From Mauremys mutica (taxonomy: Eukaryota > Chordata > Testudines > Geoemydidae), in contig NC_059082.1 of assembly GCF_020497125.1 (NCBI RefSeq), forward strand, positions 27,736,965 through 27,800,964: a stretch of DNA of 64,000 nucleotides, written 5' to 3'. Positions within the stretch are counted from its first letter, which is position 1, and each line of letters opens with the position of its first letter. The position numbers and the translations under genes were made by a program. This document shows positions 35,340 through 45,240 of the stretch, one piece after another. The notes beneath the pieces are model-generated. The model ran no database searches and was not told the origin of the DNA. It saw only the letters and a program-made list of their open reading frames with translations.

Positions 35340-36130
35340 TCAACAACTGTATTTTCCTTTTTTTAAAATTTTTAACCATCTTCTCAATTGTTCAAAATTC
35401 TCTTCTGTATTTGCATGTTAAAGTTTTAAGACAAGAACTCAGTTCCTCAGCTATTTGAGACATTAATTTCATTCTCTTAATTAATAGCACTTCTTATCCC
35501 CCAATATGTTTGAAAAAGCCTCTTTTTCCAGTCAATTCCTTTGGTATTAACTCATTCTATTTTTTCTCTGAGTTCTTAAATCTAATAGAAACTGAAGCTA
35601 AGCTTGCATCTGTATTTTAAGTTCTTGATCACAAATCTGGTTTATCTCTCTTCCATGTAACTTCTTTCTTGATGGAGTTACAAGCTCTTTTCCTGTGCAG
35701 TTCCCAAAAAAAAGTGTCCACAGTGCCAACACAATTTGTGAGTGTTTCCAAAATTTCTGAGGGAAAACAACATTAGAGATAGCACTTATTCAGCTATTCA
35801 TGTTTGTTGTAGAGATGACCTGGACTCAAGGCCTCCTTTGAGTTGCTTAAATCTCATTATTTACTAATAAATCAAATTTTAACTGCCCCCAACATTGCTG
35901 ATTTTCTTTTAGTCTATTCTGATCATTAAGATTGCAACTGTAATTTAATGTAATAGTTTGAATCTATAAGGCTGGCAGTTCAAAAATGATTTGCTATTAT
36001 TTAGTGAGCATTGATGGAACATCACAATGCCATTTTTACAGGATTACTTTTCCCAATACCCACTGCAATTTAAAGCTCAAAGGTTTTGCCATATAAAAAC
36101 AGATAAAAGATGGCAATTACTGTCCAATAG
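35340..36130. other. No recognised feature
   Basis: AT-rich sequence next to the hAT relic. The missing N-terminal half of that transposase is not recognisable here. Confidence 0.45.
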
Positions 36131-36215
36131 GAGCCAGATCTTCAGCTGGTGTGAATCAGCATAGCTCTGCTCCAATGGTACTATGTTCATTTACATCTGC
36201 TGAGTATCCGGCCCA
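36131..36215. repeat. Short palindromic repeat
   Basis: Arms 'ccagatcttcagctggtgtg' and, reversed from the right, 'ccggatactcagcagatgta', about 70% identical, around a 'tccaatggtac' centre. It belongs to the dispersed set noted in the findings. Confidence 0.65.
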
Positions 36216-36349
36216 AGTTGTCAACTATTATGCCAAACAAAATAATGAAACGAATATTAAAGCACCAACATATCAGTCCTTTTTTTGACTTGGTCAACAC
36301 AGCTTGTATGTTCCTTAACTAAGAGTCCAATTTACCAGGCAATGAGGAG

Positions 36350-37265
36350 CACCATTGAAAGAATGTGTTTTTATTAACTGTCAGCTACTCCCACTGGCCA
36401 TTGTCAGGGCTTCTGTGTTTGGGTCCTACCACATTGAGCCATCTGTCCTTTCAGCTTTCTGCATCTGGCTAGGCTCCAGCACTGTCTATTTCTTTGGCAC
36501 CTCTGGTACACTCCCTGGACACAGGTTCTTCTGTTACCCCTTCATAGAAATGGGACACCTTGTGGTCCAGCTGCACCAGGCTCTCGGCTTCAGCGTATCC
36601 TTCTTCAGAGCTCCAGCCTTGCGAGCGCTCTAGTTTACAGTTTAATTCTTCAGGGATGTGTTACAGATGAAGCACATGACAGGCTTTTCAAGAACGGATT
36701 CTCAAACAATTACTCTTTACTTTATGCAAGACAAAAATACAGTTTCAAACAAAATAGACACCAACATACACTTCCCTGATGCAGCTTCCTCACCACTCTG
36801 AAATGTTCTTTGGGCTTAGGTCAGAGCCCTCTGAGGTGTCTCCTTCCCTGCTACACATGGCTTCTCCTCTGAATCAGAGTTTTTCTGTCTCTCCTCCAGC
36901 CATTTTCCTTTGAGCTTGGCTAGTCCTGAAGTTAGAAAAGATCCCCTCTGTTGCAAAAGAACATCACTTCATTTTTCTCTCTGTCTCTGGCTTTGAGAGT
37001 CCTTCTGAGCTTATTAAGCCTAGCATCAATACCTAGTTTCTTTGTGTCCTCTTTTCTGGGGAACTTCCACTGCTCTAACTGCCAGGCTTCAGCAGTCCCA
37101 TTGTCCTATGATGCTCCCATTTGAATGGGAGCCATAAAAGTTTAAAGAACCTCCATTGTCCCCAGTCTGGGAGATACATGATGGTGGATTTCACAATCAC
37201 TGAGGCATTCAGTGACACAAGCATTTCATAAAATCAACCAGAAGTTTCATGTTGAACATAAGTGC
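36350..37265 (-). mobile_element. LTR-like block, unassigned family
   Basis: A GC-richer block with an 'agcgctctagtttacagttt' segment and, on the minus strand, a run of purine-rich lines ('gaggagagacagaaaaactc') as in other LTRs of the window. I recall similar sequence as repetitive in turtles. No TG...CA ends or target duplications were confirmed. The 92-codon frame at 36355-36633 shows no known domain. Confidence 0.4.
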
Positions 37266-37325
37266 ATTTCTCAAATTGAGACATTAATACAAGATCTAGC
37301 ACATCTTGGACTGTCTACTTCTCCA

Positions 37326-37486
37326 CAGGGCCGGCTCTAGACATCAGCATTCCAAGCATGTGATTGGGGTGGCACTTTTCAAGGGGTGGCATTCTGGCTT
37401 TTTTTTTTTTCTTCAGCCACAGCACTCTGTTCCCCTCCACCACCTTTTTTTTGCTTGGGGCAGCAAAAAACCTGGAGCTGGCTCTG
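37326..37486. mobile_element. hAT-type MITE with 8-bp flanks
   Basis: The left end is CAGGGCCGGCTCTAG, and the right end, reversed, is CAGAGCCAGCTCCAGG. The flanking octamers CTTCTCCA (37318-37325) and GTTTTCCA (37487-37494) agree at 6 of 8 bases. The interior has 'gggtggca' repeats, a T-run and 'gcttggggcagcaaaaa'. CAG ends with an 8-bp duplication are typical of hAT elements. It is 161 bp and non-coding. Confidence 0.8.
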
Positions 37487-37757
37487 GTTTTCCATGTGCC
37501 CACACCAACCTCGCCTTATAACATTGATTGAGATTAAATAACTGCCTCTCATGAGGTACAGATGCCCATTATTGCTTTCCAACTTCTGCATCCCTTAAGG
37601 AAAAGGAATCAGTTTCCTTTTCCTAGGAGCCACGGTAAGTGCCACCGGGACCCTGCATCCTGAAACCTCTCCCACACCCCAACCCCCTTCCCAGAGTCCC
37701 CTCCTGCACCCACAACCCCCTCCCAACACCCTGCCTCAGTCCCTTCCTTCCTCAGAC

Positions 37758-38450
37758 TAGGGACCGAATGGCTAGGCAGCAGTTCTGCAGAAAAGGACCT
37801 AGGAGTTACAGTGGACGACCAGCTGGATATGAGTCAGTGTGCCCTTGTTGCCAAAAAGGCTAATGGTATTTTGGGCTATAAGCAGGGGCATTGCCAGCAG
37901 ATCATTCCCCTCTACTCGGCATTGGTGAAGCCTCATCTGGAGTACTGTATCCAGCTTTGGGCCCCACACTACGAGAAGGATGTGCAAAAATTGGAGAGGG
38001 AGTCCAGCGGAGGGCAACAAAAATGATTAGGAGGCTGGAGCACATGACTTATGAGGAGAGGCTGAGGGAATTGGGATTGTTTAGTCTTCAGAAGAGAAGA
38101 ATGATTGGTGATTTGATAGCTGCTTTCAACTCCCTGAAAGGGGGTTCCAAAGAGGATGGATCTAGACTCCGTGGTACCAGATGACAGAACAAGGAGTAAT
38201 GGTCTCAAGTTGCAGTGGGGGAGGTTTAGGTTGGATATTAGGAAAAACTTTTTCACTAGGAGGGTGGTGAAGCACTGGAATGGGTTACCTAGGGAGGTGG
38301 TGGAATCTCCTTCCTTAGAGGTTTTTAAGGTCAGGCTTGATAAAGCCCTGGCTGGGATGATTTAGTTGGAAATTGGTCCTGCTTTGAGCAAGGGGTTGGA
38401 CTAGATGACCTCCTGAGGTCCCTTCCAATCCTGATATTCTGTGATTCTAC
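37758..38450 (+). mobile_element. CR1 LINE, 5'-truncated 3' part
   Basis: The plus strand encodes the CR1 ORF2 C-terminal region in several frames: [24 protein letters not shown], '[18 protein letters not shown]', '[19 protein letters not shown]', and '[20 protein letters not shown]'. The 3' untranslated region ends 'gatattctgtgattctacga', with CR1-type 8-mers. It begins after the RT active site, so it is heavily truncated. Several one-base shifts break the frame. Confidence 0.92.
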
Positions 38451-38639
38451 GAAAACGGCAACACTCTTCCAAGATTTCATTAATTTTGCTCCTATCACTT
38501 CAATTAAGCCTCCTACATGTTTCATCAAGGAGTACCAGACATGAAACAGCATGAAGGTATTTAAGAAGCCAACTCAATTAAAGAGTTCCTCCACAAGCAT
38601 TCGGGTCTTGAGCAGTCCTGGTAAAAAATGCACAACTAC

Positions 38640-38822
38640 AACAAATCTTAAACTTGTTCTGCCAGGAAGTCATGATCCCGGGGCTCAGGCTGCTGGCCTC
38701 TGCACCCGGAGACCCTAGGGACGGCTCTGTCCACCATTACAGAATTTTTTTCTGAGAACCCCGATAGATTTTGTGAACCCTCAAGGGTTCACAAACCCTA
38801 GTTTGGGAACCACTGTTCTACA
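38640..38822 (-). mobile_element. hAT-like MITE end
   Basis: Read on the minus strand from about 38817 the sequence starts CAGTGGTTCCCAAACTAGGG, a typical hAT terminus. It is followed by a short inverted pair ('tgaaccctc' with 'gagggttca' in 'gaaccctcaagggttc'). The far end is not defined. Confidence 0.55.
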
Positions 38823-39894
38823 ACCATCTCTCCACTCTGCACTCAGTGGGTATGTTAAATTCCATTTCTCCCCACCTGTCATAGCCTTGTGTGGCCTTTG
38901 TGAATCCAGGTCTCAAAAGTCTGCCTTACTTGATCCCTTAGTCTACACATCAACACACAAGTACAATTGTATTTCAGTTACTGTGTATTCAGGTTCTGTG
39001 TCCCTTCAACTTCAGCTACAAAGCACTTTAATTTTCTTATAATTTGCAGGGATGCACACCTGCTTATTTCACATATTTCACCCAGTTCAAAAGAACTTTT
39101 CCATCCTATTTAAAGGGCTGAATCCTGTAAATTGGATACACAATCTAGTGCATAAACCTGATTAAGCAGCTTAGAAAATTTAACTCGAACAACTCAGAGC
39201 TTTTCAAAGGGTCTTCACCCCACTTTGTGTATATGAAAACACATCCTGCTTGGAGCAGTTTCCATTAGCATATTAATGAACACTTCACCATCAGGGGTTT
39301 CTCAGTTTACTGGCTTAACAGAGCAAAACTTACATTGTCTGCCCATGCTGGAAGACAGGGAGCAATGGATGTGGTTTAATTAGGCTGCAACTTTACTTAC
39401 ATAAAACATCTAGGAGTACCCGACAAAAAAAATTGTACAGTGCAGCAAGAAGAGGGGCGGGGGTCAGTTTCCTGCTGTTCCAGAAATAGGAACCACAAAC
39501 CTCCTTCCTCAGCTCCTTCAAAGGGACCTAAGAAAAGGAGGGGTGGGCAAGGCTTCCCACTGTACAAGACATAGAAGCCCCAAACCCTTCTTATCTCCCT
39601 TAAGAGATACTTTCCTTCAAATCCTTTTCCATTCATGTTATCCAATAACTGTATCCCTTCCATGCGGAGTACCTGCAGTGGACATCCGCCACGAGTTACA
39701 TGTTAAGTTGCAACATTGCAACCTAACCCCTCTACAGTACCCCAATGGGTCCCAGACCAGCTGTGGGGAAGGTGAAATACACGCCTCCCCGCCCCACACA
39801 CACACCTCGGCCAGTCTGGAAGAGAGGAAAAAATTCTTCGCAGCCCCTTCAAGAAAAATACTTTGAGTGTCAAGAGGGAACCTGGACCTTTCTG
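38823..39894. other. Mostly unassigned sequence
   Basis: No gene recognised. 39420-39890 is richer in GC and may be an old repeat abutting the CR1 piece, but I cannot name it. A short CA run lies at 39797-39806. Confidence 0.4.
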
Positions 39895-40715
39895 TAATGG
39901 GGGGCCCAAAACTGGATGTTAAACAATGGATGTGGCCTCACCAGTGCCGCATAGAGGGGAATAATCTCTTCCCTTGATCTGCTAGCAATGCTCCTACTAA
40001 TGCAGCCCAATATGCCATTAGCCTTCTTGGCAACAAGGGCACACTGCTGACTCATATCCAGCTTCTTGTTCACTGTAATCCCCAGGTCCTTTTCTGCAGA
40101 ACTGCTGCTTAGCCAGTAATTCCCCAGCCTGTAGCAGTGCATGGGATTCTTCCATCCTAAGTGCAGGACTCTGCACTTGTCCTTGTTGAACCTCATCAGA
40201 TTTCTTTTGGTCCAATCCTCCAACTTGCTGAGGGTGCAATCCATCCCATCATCCAAATCATTAATAAAGATATTGAACAAAACTGGCCCCAGGACTGACC
40301 CCTGGGGCACTTTGCTTAATACCGGCTCCCAACTAGACATCGAGCTGTTGATCACTACCCGTTGAGCTCAACAATTTAGCCAGCTTTCTATCCACCTTAC
40401 AGTCCATTAATCCAATCCATACTTTTTTAACTTGCTGGCAAGAATACTGTGGGAGACCGTATCAAAAGCTTTGCTAAAGTCAAGATATATCACATCCACT
40501 GCTTTCCTCATATCCACAGAGCCAGTTATCTCATCATAGAAGGCAATCAGGTTGGTCAGGCATGACTTGCCCTTGGTGAATCCAGGTTGACTGTTCCTGA
40601 TCACTTTCCTCTCCTCCAAGTGCTTCAAAATGGTTTTCTTGAGGACTTACTCCATGATTTTTTCAGGGACTGAGGTGAGACTGACCAGTCTGTGGTTCCC
40701 TGGCCAATGGCTCTG
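39895..40715 (-). mobile_element. CR1 LINE RT fragment lacking the active-site segment
   Basis: The minus strand encodes NSQPGFTKGKSCLTNLIAFY and VIYLDFSKAFDTVSHSIL (40628-40407), then an unbroken 161-codon frame (40355-39870). That frame has [44 protein letters not shown] and a C-terminal part. Compared with the copy at 18297, 26 residues are missing between CTLSK and LEDW. They include FADD, which carries the RT catalytic Asp pair. The loss is a clean 78-base, in-frame deletion. The 3' end of the LINE is also missing: the fragment stops at 39895 within the C-terminal coding region, unlike normal 5' truncation. Confidence 0.9.
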
Positions 40716-42160
40716 TAATCACATCACAACTGGTACCCCAGTTCCAGCTGGCACCGTGGAGGGAACCCGCCACAGTAGGCTTGCCTTGTGGGGGGATGTG
40801 TGCCTGTTTTTCCCTCCCCTGCATTTTAAAGGTGGTAATCCTACAGGGCATATTGACCTCAGTGAAAATAGGATTGAATGATTTGCTCTTAAATTCAAAA
40901 TGTAGCAGATACTGAAGTATGTAGTGGCATTTTTAAAGTCTTACAGTTTCCCTGAAAGTACACTGTAATACAGTAGGGAACCAAGGTCTAAAAGGCAAGA
41001 TTATTCACCTTTATTCCCTCTGTAATATACAGGGAAGAACATCAGAATTTTAAGCCATAGCACTGTATTTTCAGGGTCAGATGGGCAAGTTGTATCTGAA
41101 AGACAGTTAGCAGTCCTTGAGTACTGTGTACGTATATTTGCTCCAATAAATAGAGCCAAGGCTTGTAAACGTAGCGCAGTCCATGCTCTTTGAGCCTTGA
41201 GGAAAACAAGGTAGGATTTATTAAATGATAAAAGGGCAGCACTGCCACTAGCTGATGTTCTGGAGGGAATGAGGAAAAAATCTGGCACAATTTCAGTCTT
41301 GCCAAGACAAATGAGCAAGTTTTGTTTGTTTCAGCAAAACCATATTGATGTGTTGAAGTAATGAAACAGTGACAGCACAAACTAGTCGTCCTTGTCTGAA
41401 GAAACAACTGCCTCTCTATTCAGGTAAAACTAATTAAATTAAATAATTACATCAAAAACACACTTAATTTGACACACTTCCTCTTATCATTCATCAATGT
41501 TAATCAACTGATTTTCTGCAGAAAGACAAGCAATCTTTTCCATACTGCTTTCAAGTTGCAGCACAATCTAGTTAAAAATGTAATTATATCAATTAACAGT
41601 GTCTTCCAAACAAGAATGGCAATGCCAGTTCTTAACAGTTTGAAAAATCTCTTCCAAAAGCTGGGGTAATACAGCATATGTTTAGCACCACAGAAGCATG
41701 CTTCCAGGAATTAGCAATTCCAGGAAAATTTCATTTTCAACCATAGAAAATTGTTATAATTTATTTCAACCGATTTCCAATAAATAATTTTGAAAGTGGT
41801 TTTCTTTTAATGATACTAATAGCTTCCAATAGAGTTCTGTACTGTGCATCCAAAGGGAGGATTATTACATAGATTTCCCTTTAATTGAGTTGACTGGGAA
41901 ATAGTATGTGTGGGTTGAGATTGGGTGAAATCACTGCTGTAATGTTTACCGCTGTCACCTGTACTAATTAGAATGGGTCTGATTCTGCATCCACGGGAAT
42001 TTTATCATTGACTTTAGTGGGAGTAGGCTTGGTCCTCAGAGAAGTATCAATATCACAAGTGTAATACCACATGAAGTACCAGTGTTACTTTATGTGGGCA
42101 ATAGTTGTTTTGATGCATTTGATTTTAACTAATGCCCATGTTCATTGTCCTGTTTTAACA
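40716..42160. other. No recognised gene
   Basis: AT-rich sequence. The opposed frames at 41001-41407 (up to 121 codons, minus) match nothing I know. A short palindromic repeat remnant lies at about 41965-42040 ('ggtctgattctgcatccac' with 'attgactttagtgggagta'). Confidence 0.4.
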
Positions 42161-42713
42161 TCAGGGACCGTGAAAGATTAATTAGTCCAACCCCCTGTGC
42201 TGAGGCTGGACAAAGTAGTATATACTAGACCATCCCTGATAGGGGTTTGTTTAACCTGTTTTTAAAAGCCTCCAATAATGAGGATTCCACAACTTACCCT
42301 GGAAGCCTATTCTTAGCTTAACTATCATTATAATTAGAAAGTTTGTCTAACCTAAATCCCCCTTGCTGCAGATCAAACTGATTACTTCATGTCCTACCTT
42401 CAGTGGACATGGAGAAAAAATGATCATCCTCCTTTTCATAACAGCTCATAACATATTTGAAGACTTCTCAGGTCTGACCTCAGTCTTCTTTTCTCTAGAT
42501 TAAATATGCCCAATTTTTAAAACTCTCACAAATCAGGTTTTCTAAACCTTTTATCACTTTTGTTGCTCTCCTCTGGACTCTTTCCAATTTGTCTAGCTCT
42601 TTCTTAAAATGTAATGCCCAGAACTGGACACAGTACTCCAGCTGAGGCCTCACTAGTGCTGAATAGAGTGGAAAAGTGACCTCCTGTGTCTTACATATGG
42701 CAGTTCTGTTAAT
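42160..42713 (-). mobile_element. CR1 LINE 3' fragment, older subfamily
   Basis: The minus strand encodes [20 protein letters not shown] and [20 protein letters not shown], the CR1 ORF2 C-terminal signature, followed by a diverged 3' untranslated region to about 42160 ('ttagtccaaccccctgtgct'). It is 5'-truncated at the point where a DNA transposon begins. Confidence 0.85.
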
Positions 42714-43030
42714 ACAGTAACTCCTCACTTAAAAGTCGTTCCGGTTAATGTTGTTTCGTTGTTACGTTGCTGATTAATTAGGGAACATACTCATTTAAAG
42801 TTGTGCAATGCTCCCTTCTAACTTCGTTTGGCAGCTAGCTGGTGGGGGCTTGGAACCAGGGTGGACCAGCGGCCCCTCTATCAGCTCCCCACTCCCCTAA
42901 GTTCCCTGTGCAGCAGCTGCCCAGCAGGCTATCAAAAACTAACATCAATGTTTTAAGTACATCAGAAACCTGCCAAACAATCAGTGGGGCCATTGGAATG
43001 TTGAGGCACCAAAGGTGCACTCTAGGAAGA
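42714..43030 (+). mobile_element. Partial DNA transposon (TACAGTAACTCC end)
   Basis: It starts TACAGTAACTCCTCACTTAA at 42714, directly at the CR1 edge. 'cgttgttacgttgctgatta' and a GC-rich interior ('gggcttggaaccagggtgg') follow. I recall this terminus as belonging to a Tigger/mariner-like family common in turtles. The right end is missing, probably replaced by the CR1 piece at 43033. Confidence 0.6.
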
Positions 43031-43032
43031 CG

Positions 43033-43712
43033 AGGCCATTGTGGAGAAGCTACATGAAATCTTTATATTGGTCTTCACTGCAGAAAATGTGAGAGAGATT
43101 CCCACACCTGAGCCATTCTTTTTAGGTGACAAATCTGAGGAACTGTCCCAGGCTGAGACGTCAATAGAGGAGTTTTTGGAACAAATAAATAAAGTAATAA
43201 TGAATCACCAGGACCAGATGGTATTCACCCAAGAGTTTTGAAGGAACTCAAATATGAAATTGCAGAACTACTAAATATGGTATATAACCAATCGCTTAAA
43301 ATCAGCCTCTGTACCAGATAACTGAAGGATGTAGCTAATGTGATGCTGATTTTTTAAAAAACGCTTCAGAGGTCGCCCTGGCAATTACAAGCCAGTTACC
43401 CTGACCTCAGTACCTGGTAAATTGGTTGGAACTATAGGAAAGAATAGAATTATCAGATGCATAGATGAACACCATATGTTGGGGAAGAGTCAATGCAGCT
43501 TTTGTAAAGGGAAATCATCCCTCACCAATCTATTAGAATTTTTTAATGTTATCAGCAAGCATGGGGACAAGGGTGATCCACGGCATTATATCCATTGTGA
43601 CTTTCAGAAAGCCTTTGACAAGGTCCCTCAAAGGCTGTTATGCAAAGTAAGCAGACATAACATAAGCGGGAAGGATCTTTCATAGATCAGTAATTGCTTA
43701 AAAGATAGGAAA
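43033..43712 (+). mobile_element. CR1 LINE, middle of ORF2
   Basis: Plus-strand frames give VEKLHEIFILVFTAENVREI and a GDKSEELSQ segment (the linker between endonuclease and RT). A degraded 'NHQDQMVFTQEF' (NGPDGIHPRVL-like) follows, then NRIIRCIDEHHMLGKSQCSF, KGKSSLTNLLEFF and FQKAFDKVPQRLL (RT fingers and palm start). The piece ends at 'LKDRKQR' near 43712, before the active-site motif, and a hAT relic follows. Both ends are missing. Confidence 0.88.
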
Positions 43713-43793
43713 CAAAGACCTACCCCAGCAATGCAGGGCACTGGAGACAGTGTTGACACATGATGACATGTGCGATATTGATGCGAGTGATTT

Positions 43794-44131
43794 GGTGATG
43801 AACTAAAGGCCCTTTCAAGATACATTTCAGCAGGATCAACTCCAAAGGCTGTTCTGGAATATATGTGCACAGAGAAGATGACCACCCTCTTTCCAAATGC
43901 CTTTGTTGCTCTGTGCATACTTCTAACACTTCCTGTAACATTTGTCAGTAGAGAATGCAGCTTCTTGAAGCTGAAGTTAATAAAAACACATCTATGCTCC
44001 ACAATGACACAGGAGAACTGATCGGCCTTGCAACCATCTCAATAGAGCATGAGCTGGCCCAGACTGTGGACCTTCAGCAGGAAGCAGTTCAAATCTTTGC
44101 AACTAAGAAGGCACGGAAAGCACCACTTTGA
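43794..44131 (+). pseudogene. hAT transposase C-terminal relic (ZMYM1-like type)
   Basis: The plus strand has GDELKALSRYISAGSTP, then FPNAFVALCILLTLPVTFVS, RECSFLKLKLIKTHL and STMTQE. After a one-base shift near 44014 come IGLATISIEHELAQ and FATKKARKAP, then a stop at 44129-44131. In the family the pattern 'LTLPVT.ASGERSFSKLKLIK..LRSTMSQERL..LA.LSIE' is the C-terminal dimerisation domain of hAT transposases and their domesticated relatives of the ZMYM1/TTF-type zinc finger group. Here E-C replaces E-R and a frameshift is present. It begins right after a CR1 fragment and differs in type from the relic at 34293. Confidence 0.85.
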
Positions 44132-45240
44132 TTATTCGAACAGATAAAAATGCCAGTGTTTACTATGCCAACAAGAAAAGTTACATTTGCTGTTCAGGCA
44201 TTTGAAAGTTAAGTGTTACTTAAAAAAGTTTTGAACAAGGTATTTTAAGTTGTTAGTTCTCCTTTATTGGGGTAGGTAGCAGAGCAGAAGAACAGGAAGA
44301 AGGCAGAATTGAGACCTTTCAAAGTTTTGGCCCAAGCGAGGGGGCATGGGGGTGTCATTTGAGCTCCCTGCCTCAGGTGCCAAAATGTTGTGGGCCAGCC
44401 TTGATTACACTACATATGACTCCATGAAAATGGTTTCCCTCCAGCAACAAAAAGCGACCTGCTGGTAGGTCCTGAAATTGACCATGGCTCAGCCAAAGGG
44501 CAACATTACTTATTACTTTTTTGTTCTATATAATATCCAAGGCTGTGAACGAACACTTTCAGATTAATGCTGTGTTAGGAGAAACCAGCACACAAAGCCT
44601 GTTCAGCTAGATCATTCCTGGTCTTTGCAAGAAACATACAGCTGATTCTGTGCCTCTACCCTAGTCAGTTATCAATAGACATTCTTCAAGCTGGTAAATT
44701 TGATTTTATATACTGTAATTACTACTACTTTTAAAAAGACAGCTGGCATCAGAAGACACAGCCTTACAGAGAGAAAAATTAAGCATAATATAACATTACA
44801 GTAAAAGAGTTAATAATGAAAAGGTGCACTGTATTCTAATCTTAAGTAACTGGGAGGTGGGTAGGTGCAGCTCAGTAGTCATTGAAGTGAGACATTTCTC
44901 TTAATTAGTGTAGGATTTTTCCATCATTTTACTCCTTCAGTTTGCCAAATCAATGATGTCAAAGGTTAAAGCTAAGTCAGATCCAAGGGAGACTTCAGTT
45001 ATAAAATGTCAGACTGCTCCAAGGGCAACATGTGTGATTCAAGATAACATCCTTGGAGGAAACGTTATACTAATGGACACTGAGAATTCCAGAGATACTG
45101 TACACAGACTAAGTTTGGTCTGTGATGTATCTGTAATATTTATTGATCAACTAGAAGACCAGTAGGCAAATTTAGTCCTTAAATATAGGACCTAAATCAA
45201 TTAGAATTGTGCACATCTATATCCAAGGGCCAAATTTGCC
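44132..45240. other. Mostly unassigned sequence
   Basis: At about 44330-44400 'ttggcccaagcgaggggg' and 'cctgcctcaggtgccaaaat' suggest the end of a further MITE. The 70-codon frame at 44953-45165 has no recognisable motif. Confidence 0.4.

Noticed and set aside
36355..36633. 92-codon plus-strand frame with hydrophobic stretches
   Set aside because: It looks membrane-protein-like at first, but lies in an LTR-like repetitive block with no family match.
41001..41407. Two overlapping minus-strand frames of 105 and 121 codons
   Set aside because: They overlap in different frames and neither resembles a known protein. No exon-like flanks were found.
44953..45165. 70-codon plus-strand frame between hAT and CR1 relics
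   Set aside because: No motif, no splice context and no relation to either neighbouring element.
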